Of a stretch of DNA of 64,000 bases, positions 1-12,000 are shown piece after piece. Below the pieces are notes generated by a model. The model was not told the DNA's origin and did no database searches. It saw only the letters and a list, made by a program, of their open reading frames with translations. This stretch comes from Actinernus sp. WN-2022 (taxonomy: Eukaryota > Cnidaria > Anthozoa > Actiniaria > Actinernidae). The first letter of the stretch is position 1. Every line of letters starts with the position of its first letter. The stretch spans positions 3,364,660-3,428,659 of the forward strand of contig JAOWCC010000577.1 in assembly GCA_030867875.1 (NCBI GenBank), read 5' to 3'. The translations under genes were made by a program, and so were the position numbers.

Positions 1-1
1 C

Positions 2-89
2 AGGATTTTTTATTTGGAATTAAAATGTTTCCATCGGAACCGAGCACATGGAGGCCGGTTTCAAGATTTCAATTCACTGGAATCTGCAG
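2..89 (+). CDS. Partial exon upstream of the LamG module (ZNFX1-like gene)
   Basis: Only one reading frame gives a phase-1 donor at 89/90 (CTGCAG|gttagt), as required by the phase-1 acceptor at 879. It reads about 29 residues ending in FNSLESA. Its 5' border is unknown: it may start at a cag near the left edge or extend out of the window. It would also join in frame directly to the acidic exon at 6273 (SLESA then DLEEEE). The region 90-878 is intron with inverted-repeat transposon sequence. Confidence 0.5.
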
Positions 90-3000
90 GTTAGTCATTT
101 TTGAATGAAAGAAACTATCAAAGAAAGTAGACTATATCTAGGAGTTAAGCCGGCTAAATACTTGATATTTTAATAATACATGGCTCCAACAGAAACGTTT
201 AACAGTTAAATGTACAATCATACTGATCCAATTGAGCTCGCAAGGCGTCAACTTCACTGACCGAACGTCAAAGTATATATTATTCTATGCAAAGTTCTCT
301 ACTTAGTTGGATATTAAAAGTCCTGTTTTCATTCATTGTCTGTTGAAATGACATTTCTTTGTGGAGCCAATATTTACCGTAAAATGATTTAATTCGTGCG
401 AAATATTTGACTTCTTTATGAATGAAATTGTTATTGACAACTGATTTCAATTGAAATTCACTGCTGACAGTGCACTCAGTTTGAATATTTAAAGGGTTAG
501 AGACTTTATGTTTGTGCTTTATCGGCAAATATAGTCACTTGCTGACTGTACAATACGATATGAACTCAACATTTCTTCTGCAGTATTCATTATTTTTCGT
601 TCATCGTACAGTCAGCGCGTGCCTATATTTAAGAGTTAGAGACTGATGTGAGTGCTTTATCGACAAACACAGGCACGCGCTGACTGTACGATGAACGAAA
701 AATAAGGAATACTGCATAAGGCCGAAGTGACTATATCTGCCGATAAAGGACAAACATAAAGTCTTCTATTTGTTAATTAGAGTCAAGTCGAAGGAAGAAA
801 TCAGGCGAAAAACTGGGATACAGCGACTTTAACGTTTTCATGCAAGCTAAACTAAATGCTCATTTCTTCGTATCTCAGATGCCAATATACGTCCTGTTGC
901 TGTGTTTCCATTCACTGTGGTGTCAAACAAACATAATGTCGTCGCCCAGTTTCAACACTCCGCCGTAACGAAGAAGGTTGACTATGAACTAGGTGTGGAC
1001 GGTCGACCTAGCGGATCACTCAAGTTACGCGGTGAACTTCGCTCTTGCATTGAGATCCCTAACATGGAGGATTTCGTACTGGACACACGTTTTTCCATTA
1101 CAATTACTTTGTTTGTGTATCCAGAGGGAGATGGAGGGCCTATTGTTTGCTATCAAAGGCATGGTGACTCAGGAGTGCAGCTGTATCAGAATGGGATGCA
1201 GGGAAACAGGGGTGTTCTCTCAGTATCATTTACAAGGTGAGATAAAAGGCTGGGATGGAAACAGGGGTGTTCTCTCAGTATCATTTACAAGGTGAGACAA
1301 AAGGCTGGGATGGAAACAAGGGTGTTCTCTCAGTAGCATTTACAAGGTGATATAAAGGCTGGGATGGAAACAAGGGTGTTCTCTCAGTATCATTTACAAG
1401 GTGATATAAAGGTTGGGATGGAAACAAGGGTGTTCTCTCAGAATCATTTACAAGGTGAGATAAAAGGCTGGGATGGAAAGAAGGTTGTTTTAACTCTCAG
1501 TATCATTTACAAGGTGAGATAAAAGGCTGGGATGGGAACAAGGGTGTTCTCTCAGTAGAATTTACAAAGTGATATAAAGGCTGGGATGGAAATAAGGGTG
1601 TTCTCTCAGAATCATTTACGAGGTGATATAAAAGGCTGGGATGGAAAGAAGGTTGTTTTAACTCTCAGTATCATTTACAAGGTGGGATAGAAGGCTGGGA
1701 TGGTGAAGTTAGCCACTATAGAAACGAGTAGTTGATTGGCGATTGGAATCGTTACTCGGGACACGGATCGTACAGAATCCAATAAAATATGGAGAATATC
1801 GCGATCGAATACTAACACTGAGAGAAAGCGAAGCTTGAAATATGACACTATACGAGAAGTAAGCTCAACAGAAGTGTCGTAGAATGCGTTGAAAATGGTT
1901 TTTACGATGAAGAGCAGTTGATATCTCCAATCACCAATAGATCAGTGATGTTGGGAAACGTTGAAGTGAGCTAGATTAATGTGTGCTGGTAGCGATTGAT
2001 CAGATACCTTCGCTCTAATTCTCGGCTAACTTTCCAGTCGTTTTCGCTCCTCTGCTACATTGTTCAACATTTCTGTTAAAGTGCCTATGAAACGAAATTT
2101 TCGTCATTAAAATTAAGACCCCATTTGAAAGTCCTTTTGAAATGAGGATGAATGGTGTTTATTGCTTGTCAATATCTCATCTCGTTCCAGAGATATTAAG
2201 GTTTATAGAATATGCAAATTAGATGATATGTGACGTCATTAGTTGGACACAGCCGTGAGGACAAATAACAAATGAAGAATATCTCTGCAAATAGTCGGCA
2301 AAAACAATTGAAACTTTGCGCACGTATGGTACTAGGGAAAACGCACATCATTGTGCAAATTAAGATGTTACCATGGTAACACTCTAGGAAAATGATGAGT
2401 AAAATAGTTTTCAAATGGCAATTCTGAGGAGTAGGGTGTTTCCCTAACAACCCTGAAACGGAAATTTGCATTGCCTGAAACTCAAAATGAAAACACCAGC
2501 GCTAAAAAGGAACAACTTCTCAACATTTAGGTAGAATGTCATGACTTTATTGACCATTTTAGGACCGTTTCAGATTTCCTAAAACTCTCCATACATTCTT
2601 TATAATAATCATTAGCTTGGGCTGCCTGTGGTAGTGGTTGGAGGGTGGAGTATGGATATTTTCTGAACCCACATAATGCAATGCACGTGATAAAAATACA
2701 ATAAACATTAGTCCACGAGTTCATCATTGGGAGGCTCTGTTTTTCTAAGAGTTTTCCTTTGGATTCTCCCATTTCCCCCTTAGAATCCGAGGCAGTCTGA
2801 AAGAGTTGAACACGAGCACCTAATGGGTGCTCAAATTCATCCGAAACTGCTATAGTGAAGAGATTTCGGCGAACAGTGTTTGACTAAGTTCGATAAGTAC
2901 TATAGAGTTTTGATCGTTTTTTTGCTAAACACTCTTCAAGTTCTAGCTAGGGCGTGGGACACCGTTCTATGATAACATCGCTGTTAAAAACCCAAATCAA

Positions 3001-6000
3001 TTATGCCGAAAGAGCTCGCTTTGTGCATCATTTCCTGAAGCTTCATTTCTGATTACTCTCGATCCATAACTAGAGCCTTCATTTCTGATTACTCTCGATC
3101 CATAACTAGAGCCTTCATTTCTGATTACTCTCGATCCATAACTAGAGCCTTCATTTCTGATTACTCTCGATCCATAACTAGAGCCTTCATTTCTGATTAC
3201 TATCCAAACCTAGAGCCTTCATTTCTGATTAATATCCATAACTAGAGCCTTCATTTCTGATTACTCTCGATCCATAACTAGAGCCTTCATTTCTGATTAC
3301 TCTCGATCCATAACTAGAGCCTTCATTTCTGATTACTCTCGATCCATAACTAGAGCCTTCATTTCTGATTACTATCCAAACCTAGAGCCTTCATTTCTGA
3401 TTACTATCCAAACCTAGAGCCTTCATTTCTGATTACTATCCAAACCTAGAGCCTTCATTTCTGATTACTAGCGATCCATAACTAGAGCCTTCATTTCTGA
3501 TTACTAGCGATCCATAACTAGAGCCTTCATTTTTGATTACTCTCGATCCATAACTAGAGCCTTCATTTCTGATTACTATCCAAACCTAGAGCCTTCATTT
3601 CTGATTACTATCCAAACCTAGAGCCTTCATTTCTGATTACTATCCAAACCTAGAGCCTTCATTTCTGATTACTAGCGATCCATAACTAGAGCCTTCATTT
3701 CTGATTACTAGCGATCCATAACTAGAGCCTTCATTTTTGATTACTCTCGATCCATAACTAGAGCCTTCATTTCTGATTACTATCCAAACCTAGAGCCTTC
3801 ATTTCTGATTAATATCCATAACTAGAGCCTTCATTTCTGATTACTCTCGATCCATAACTAGAGCCTTCATTTCTGATTACTCTCGATCCATAACTAGAGC
3901 CTTCATTTCTGATTACTCTCGATCCATAACTAGAGCCTTCATTTCTGATTACTATCCAAACCTAGAGCCTTCATTTCTGATTACTATCCATAACTAGAGC
4001 CTTCATTTCTGATTACTCTCGATCCATAACTAGAGCCTTCATTTCTGATTACTCTCGATCCATAACTAGAGCCTTCATTTCTGATTACTCAGTCTCGATC
4101 CATAACTAGAGCCTTCATTTCTGATTACTATCCAAACCTAGAGCCTTCATTTCTGATTACTATCCAAACCTAGAGCCTTCATTTCTGATTACTATCCAAA
4201 CCTAGAGCCTTCATTTCTGATTACTAGCGATCCATAACTAGAGCCTTCATTTCTGATTACTAGCGATCCATAACTAGAGCCTTCATTTCTGATTACTATC
4301 CAAACCTAGAGCCTTCATTTCTGATTACTATCCAAACCTAGAGCCTTCATTTCTGATTACTATCCAAACCTAGAGCCTTCATTTCTGATTACTAGCGATC
4401 CATAACTAGAGCCTTCATTTCTGATTACTAGCGATCCATAACTAGAGCCTTCATTTTTGATTACTCTCGATCCATAACTAGAGCCTTCATTTCTGATTAC
4501 TATCCAAACCTAGAGCCTTCATTTCTGATTAATATCCATAACTAGAGCCTTCATTTCTGATTACTCTCGATCCATAACTAGAGCCTTCATTTCTGATTAC
4601 TCTCGATCCATAACTAGAGCCTTCATTTCTGATTACTCTCGATCCATAACTAGAGCCTTCATTTCTGATTACTATCCAAACCTAGAGCCTTCATTTCTGA
4701 TTACTATCCATAACTAGAGCCTTCATTTCTGATTACTCTCGATCCATAACTAGAGCCTTCATTTCTGATTACTCTCGATCCATAACTAGAGCCTTCATTT
4801 CTGATTACTCAGTCTCGATCCATAACTAGAGCCTTCATTTCTGATTACTATCCAAACCTAGAGCCTTCATTTCTGATTACTATCCAAACCTAGAGCCTTC
4901 ATTTCTGATTACTAGCGATCCATAACTAGAGCCTTCATTTCTGATTACTAGCGATCCATAACTAGAGCCTTCATTTCTGATTACTAGCGATCCATAACTA
5001 GAGCCTTCATTTTTGATTACTCTCGATCCATAACTAGAGCCTTCATTTCTGATTACTCTCGATCCATAACTAGAGCCTTCATTTCTGATTACTCTCGATC
5101 CATAACTAGAGCCTTCATTTCTGATTACTCTTCATAACTTTATAATCATATCTTTTGCGGGAATCATATGTCATAAAATTTGGTGTTTCGATATTTCTCT
5201 CCATGGCTTAAATTAACTTAAATCAAAATCCTTTGTCACAAGCACACAAGAAATGTGGAAATGAAGAATACATCTGAAGTATTAAGTGCCAAAGGGCACG
5301 AGCATTAACGTTTTGTTTACTTTCAGGCGTGATCTCCTTCGTCCACGACCTTTGTCAAAACCAGTCCTTAGAATGAACAGATGGAACTACATCGCAGCTT
5401 CGTACAACTTCCACACAGGCATAGGCCGCCTGTGGCATGAAGGGAGGATGGTACAAGAGGCTCAGCTTGGTGTAGGTATGGAGCTAGCAACTCAATTTAA
5501 TGTATTGATGGGATCTTTGAAAGTACCTGGACAAGAGCCCTACTTTAAAGGAAGGGTGGCAGTTTTGCAGATTTTCCCAGAGGCCATCGAAAAGGAGCAG
5601 ATCATGAACATCGCAGGGATCAGAGAGGAAGGTGCGTTTTTTCTTGCCAGTTTAGCCTTAGATAAGTAAGAATTACTATAAAAATTAAGAGGGAGCTAAT
5701 TAAGATTACATCAATTTTTATGTTACCTTTTGTATATAAGAACAAGTGTGTCCAGGAGTTGTACTTTGATTCTTTCAAAATACGATTAACTGAAGAGGGA
5801 AACTTTTCGTCAAAAGATTAAATAGTTTTTGTAAAAAACTGGATGTGAGTATAAGCCATTTGGGGCTTTGAATTTTGCGGGCGCCGCGATCTTGGATCTG
5901 ATGACGTTTTTTTACAATAGGGACCACAATTGTTACACGACAAAAGATATATTGTTTTCTGACAATAGAGACCGCCGTGGAACGTCATCAGATCCAAGAT

Positions 6001-9000
6001 GGCGGCGCCCGCGAAATTCAAAGCCCAAAATGGCTATACTTGTTTCCATTTTTTTAGAAACTAAAATATATTTTCCAATGTTTTCAACTAATTTTCAACT
6101 TAGACTATATTCCAACAATTTAACGGCAACTTGTTTCAACAGCCTGGTCGCCTGGAGATATTACGCTTATCAGAATTCCTCATGTTTTCAACTTTGTATA
6201 TACGTTTTGCTTTACTACTGCCAAAGGCATTGTCTTCTCAGTTCAATTGAAACATACTTTACTTGCAAGCAGATCTCGAAGAAGAAGAAGAGGAGGAAGA
6301 AGACGAAGAAACCGAGAGACGGACCGATGACTTTTTGTATGAAGCCAACGCCCTAGAGGACATGCGAGTGCTAGACGCTGATAACGTCACAGTCTTTGGA
6401 AGCACGGGGTATTATTCCGTTTTCTATTATTTGGAGCAAATAAAAGTAATACGCAGGCAGCTGTAGATCTTGCCTATTTCAAAACACGTTTCTACGATAA
6501 TCACCTAGAGTAAACAAAATATTAATTCTCATATCAAACTCTTATCAACATCATGGGCGTAGCTGCCTTTAAGCCAGTAAGCCCGGGCTTACAAACTTTC
6601 TGGACATGTCTATTATCCGAACATTCATTAGTCTGTTCTTGATTCCCTTACCCTCACTAACGGGCTTACAAACCAAAAATGGCTAGCTACGCCCCTGAAC
6701 ATTATTTTGTATCAACAAAACAACTTAGAAAACCGACGACGGTAAAAGACCTACTACGTGTCCAAAAAACATTCTGACCTAACAATGTTAACACATAGTA
6801 ATAATAGCAACTTTTAGCTTGGATAGTTTTGTATACTAATTATGCAATAAATATGTTTTAACATCATCTCTTGGTTTTAATAATCTGATTTACTATTATC
6901 TTAAGCAACATATTTCCCCTCCGCCCCAAGGCCTTCATGGGAACGATAAATTTGTCAGATGTTTTGAATCGTAAGTTAGTTTACGGTGCTCATAGTTTGA
7001 TGTTCATAAGGGGTTTACGGTGGCCATAACTGTCACGCGAAATGCGAAAAGCTCACGGCAAGAGCAAGATCCCGGAGGCCTGGGTACCAATGTACTGATT
7101 GCAAAGCATAACGGGAAAGTATTCGGGATCTTCCAATGTCCAACATGGCAGTAGGCGTGTTGGTTACGTGCGGGTAAATACAGAAATTGATCCGATCCCT
7201 GACAATTAAACTAACCATAACCCGAACCCGAACCATAAAACTTGCCCTAACCATTTCTAAAACAAGGTTCCAGGTAAACGATGAGTTGATAAAGAACGCG
7301 TTCTCGCTAAAATGGAGAAACAAATAGCTATAAACTTTGATCTAAGAGGAAATAAACTATAATTGACAAAAATAAATACGACATGTATACCTAACCTGTT
7401 CCACATTTCATGCAAAAGTGAGCTTCAGTGGCTTCGAAATGACCACAAAATATTTTCCTTTCAAAGCACAAACCAAACCAACACGCCTGCCGCCATGTTG
7501 GACGCTGTAAAACCCAGAATACGTTCCAGTTATACTTTGCAATTAGTACACTGGTATATCTAGGCCTCTGAGATCTTGCTCTTGACGCGAGCTTTTCGCT
7601 TTCGCCGTAACAGTTGTGGACCACCTTTCTTTAGTGAATCAAATAAATACCCCTTAATAAACCAGAGAGAGATTCGTACCGTACCATGTACCATGGTTTT
7701 TCCTTGCTTTATGGCCCAAGTGCGAAGCGTGCAGGCCATAAAAAAAGGGAGAAACCGAAGATCCATAAATTATGGTACGGATCGAGCAAACTGACGAGTT
7801 TAATAAGATGTTTATTACATGGCTCAAAAGTTTACAAAACCAGGTCTGCTTCAATATAGCGATCCGTTACGGAATGTTATGGACCTCAAACTGACCAGTC
7901 ATTAAGCTCACGAAATTATCTACAGTCTCATGCAAAACCCTTGAGACGCTTCCAAAAAATGTCCAAATTCTTGAAGAAAACAATCTAAAAAGCTATGATT
8001 CCCCTCTCAATGTTGGTGCTGCGTACTCCATGTGTTCCCCCAGTGGGTGCTCAATAGATCAAACCAAAAACATAAGTGTCTCAAGGTATTTTGCATGAGA
8101 TTGTAGCCATATAATAATGCACATTAAATGTGCCATTTAACAAATCATTTTATTGTCTAAATTAATGCTGCATTTTATTGAGTTAGTTTGACCTTCCAGA
8201 TTCAAGGGAAGAACCCTGCAGCTGGCTGATCCATTAGGTAACCTCAACCAAGGGCTACACCAGGATGGCGGATGGCAAGTCCAAAACCCAGGATATTTCA
8301 AGAAGAGGATGAAGCAAACGATTAAGAAGGAGCTACGTTCTCAAGACATCATGACTGATGCCGAGGCTGGTGGGGTTAGAAATATCTGGATCTTAACACC
8401 TCGTGAGAAATGGCGTCTGTACAGACGATGGATACATGATCTATGTGAAGACTATCGCAACACAATCGCTATGTGAGTTTCCAGATAATGTTTTAGCTAT
8501 GGTGAATGGAATACGGTGCAATTCGAAAATCCATTCGAAGGAAACCATAAATATTTGAAGCCTTTGACTCCAAAAACAAACGAATTCACTGACTTTTAGT
8601 AACAACCCTAATCCATTTCGGTGTGGGTAAGTCGCTCGTCGCTTGCTGCTTGTCCAGGACAACATTTATTGAAACAGGTGTATCCACAAGTTAAAATGGG
8701 GCAATCCCTTTATGTAGGACGACACGAATTTTTACCAAAAATACAATAGAATACAACACAATACAATTCAATACAACAATAGAACGCAACACAATACAAT
8801 ACAATAGAATACAATTTGGTAGCAATTCGTGTCGTCCTACATGAAGGGATGGCCTAAAATGGACATCTAGCAAATAATTCAAGAAGAACATCAACTTTAT
8901 ATTCTTGAGTGTGACTATGTTACGTTTTCCATGTGGACGGGAGTGCAGTGCGCCTTTCGTATGATACAATCACGTGGTGGTACTGGAGGGCAACATATAT

Positions 9001-12000
9001 CGGGCTCATTATTGGAGTAACTGCAGAATACCCTGACACTTCAGGAATGAACGTTTGATAATTAATTTTCCATTGTTTTCGATTGTTTTCATAGAAAGCT
9101 TACCCAACCAATTTAACAAACCCTAACCGTACATTCCTGAAGTCTGTGGCAGGGCTTTCTGTAGTTAAGACATTTCTTACTGAACAACAGGATGACACAT
9201 AACTATTGTATTACTTTATTTTTTATAATTTTATTTTAACAAACCCTCACTCTTACAGGATGACACATAACTATTTTATTACTTTTATTATTTTATTTTA
9301 TTATTTTAACAAACCCTAACCCTTACATGATGACACATAACTATTTTATTACTTTTATTATTTTATTTTATTATTTTAACAAACCCTAACCCTTATAATT
9401 ACAGGATGACACATAACTATTTTATTACTTTTATTATTTAAAATGAGATGTTATTCAAGCTTATTCCTGGCCTAGAAGTCAAACAAAATCACCCAATGAA
9501 ACTGAACTGAGTATAGTATAGGCTCGATAAATTGGGGATAATTCCGCTCCAATTCTCAAACATCGGTGTTTTATAACACAAACAATTCCCTTAAAGACTG
9601 GGATTCCAAATCCCTTTGCTCAAGAAGTACGAAAGTCGTTTGCTTAAAAGTTTACTCATGTGCTAACTGCTGAACTATGGATTTATCTACGTCATAACTG
9701 CGCAGTTTTGTGTATTTCCCTCGTTCGTTTAAAGAGCTGCAGGAACTTATATCTTTAAAGCAATGGCGATGAACAGGCTCGGGAAAAGTGCAATGGACCA
9801 GTGCAATCTTGAAACGGAGCTGCGATATTATTATCAGCCATGATAGACTTTTAGAATCAGAATGTTAATAATGTTGAGCTTCTCTTTTCTTTTGCTAATA
9901 AAACTGGTATCCAAGCAACTAAAATGCAGTTGATATATTTAGCTTGCTTTAAAGTTCCCGCTTCGCTTTCAGGATCTTAATCACCTCCCATGGGACTCAA
10001 CACCACGCTACTTGATAATTGTCAATAGATAAATCCGCTTCTACAGACATTATCATAAGTGGCACGAAATGCCGTTTTAGTTTAACTTTTTACAGTTTTT
10101 TATCCAAGGTACAGGGTTTTTTCTAACCGTTTGGGAAGCTTGAAGAATCATTTTAAAGCTTATTTTAGGGTTTACAAGAAGCCGATTGAAAATGACTTGT
10201 GCGTCTTATATTTCAGTAGAAATCGAGACCTGAATATTGGACTGAGCAGTTTTCCATACAAAATTCGGTCAAAACTCGCTTAGATTCAGAAGGCTAAGGT
10301 ACATGGGTTTTTGAAAGATACAACTGAGGTCAATATCTCTACTGATTTATGTGACCTTTAGCTTTAAAAAGCCGATTGAAAATGTTTTTTTTCTCTCAAA
10401 AATGAAGCTGCGAGAGCGCTTCAAACGTAAGCTAGTGGAAGCGTTTTCGCCATTTCCTTTGTATTTGAATCTCCCGCTCCTCATTAACTGGGCAACCGTT
10501 CAAGTACTTACGGGGACTTAATTATATTCAGAACTGGATATGTCCATTGATTCTGGGCGATGCCTAACCCTTACAGGATGACACATAACTATTTTATTAC
10601 TTTTATTATTTTATTTTATTTATTTTATTATTTTAACAAACCCTAACCCTTACAGGATGACACATAACTATTTTATTACTTTTATTATTTTATTTTATTT
10701 ATTTTATTATTTTAACAAACCCTAACCCTTACAGGATGACACATAACTATTTTATTACTTTTATTATTTTATTTTATTATTTTAACAAACCCTAACCCTT
10801 ACAGGATGACACATAACTATTTTATTACTTTTATTATTTTATTTTATTATTTTAACAAACCCTAACCCTTACAGGATGACACATAACTATTTTATCACTT
10901 TTATTGTTTTATTTTATTTTATTTATTTTAGTATTTTAACAAACCCTAACCGTACATTCCTGAAGTGGCAGGGCCTTCTGCAGTTAAGCCATACAACAGG
11001 ATGACACATAACTATTTTATTAGTACTATTCTATTTTGTTTAGCTGGTCTGCGAGGTTCCAGCTTTAAATTTTGATTGAATCAGCAAAGTCATGCAATAA
11101 CAGTAGCAAAAAGATTTTCAATCAATAGCGATATTTCTCTGATGTATCTCTAGATAATTTGTATCTATTAATATTATATTATTACGTTATATTATGTTAT
11201 ATATTATCGATTGACATTACCTAACGCGTAGCGTCTACATGCAGTTATCTCACATATCCTATATTTATACCTATAATGATTTACTTAACTTAGCACTTCT
11301 TGTATAACTTATATAACATACTTATTGTATTAATTTAGTAGTGATATTATTGTTGTTCTTTTTCTTTTTTGATGGCCGTATGTTATATAACTTTCATGGT
11401 TAATACATCTTTTCCCTCGTTAAATAAAGTTTATTGTATTGTTCCCTACACATTATCCATTGTCATTAATGTGCCACCTAGAGATCCATTGGTTCCTGAC
11501 ACAAAGATGCCTTTTGATATCATGGTTGATACATTAGCATAACAATTGTAATGTTATAAACACGAAACATCGCTATTGACCGATTTAGCTTGTACAACTT
11601 TGAATTTCTACTTTGAATTTCTAACGAGACCTGAAACAACCATGGGGGCTGATCAAAACCAGGTTCCGGCTAATCCACAGATCGAATTGGAATTTAGCGT
11701 GTTGGTTTTTGCGGAGGGAGGAAAACCGGAGAACCCGGAGAAAAACCCTCGGAGCAAGGGCGAGATACCAACAAACTCAACTCACATGTGGCACCGCATC
11801 CGGGAATCGAACCTGGGTCACAGAGGTGAGACGCGAAGCGCTTAAACCACTGCGCCACCCCGCCTGCCCAACATTTGTTGTCCCAATTCAGATTATGTGA
11901 CAGATCTCCAGAGGATCACGCAGTGCTTTGCTTAAAGAAATTAATACATTTCCTCTTGGGATACAGAAAAACAAGAAAGCACTACTCAAGGGAAACGTCA

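Noticed and set aside
3040..5130. CRISPR-like array
   Set aside because: The spacers are themselves a few recurring variants; it is a eukaryotic intronic minisatellite.
5818..6356. 162-codon frame overlapping a hairpin and the acidic exon
   Set aside because: It reads through the palindrome and the wrong frame of the acidic exon, where the correct frame gives the ZNFX1-like acidic linker.
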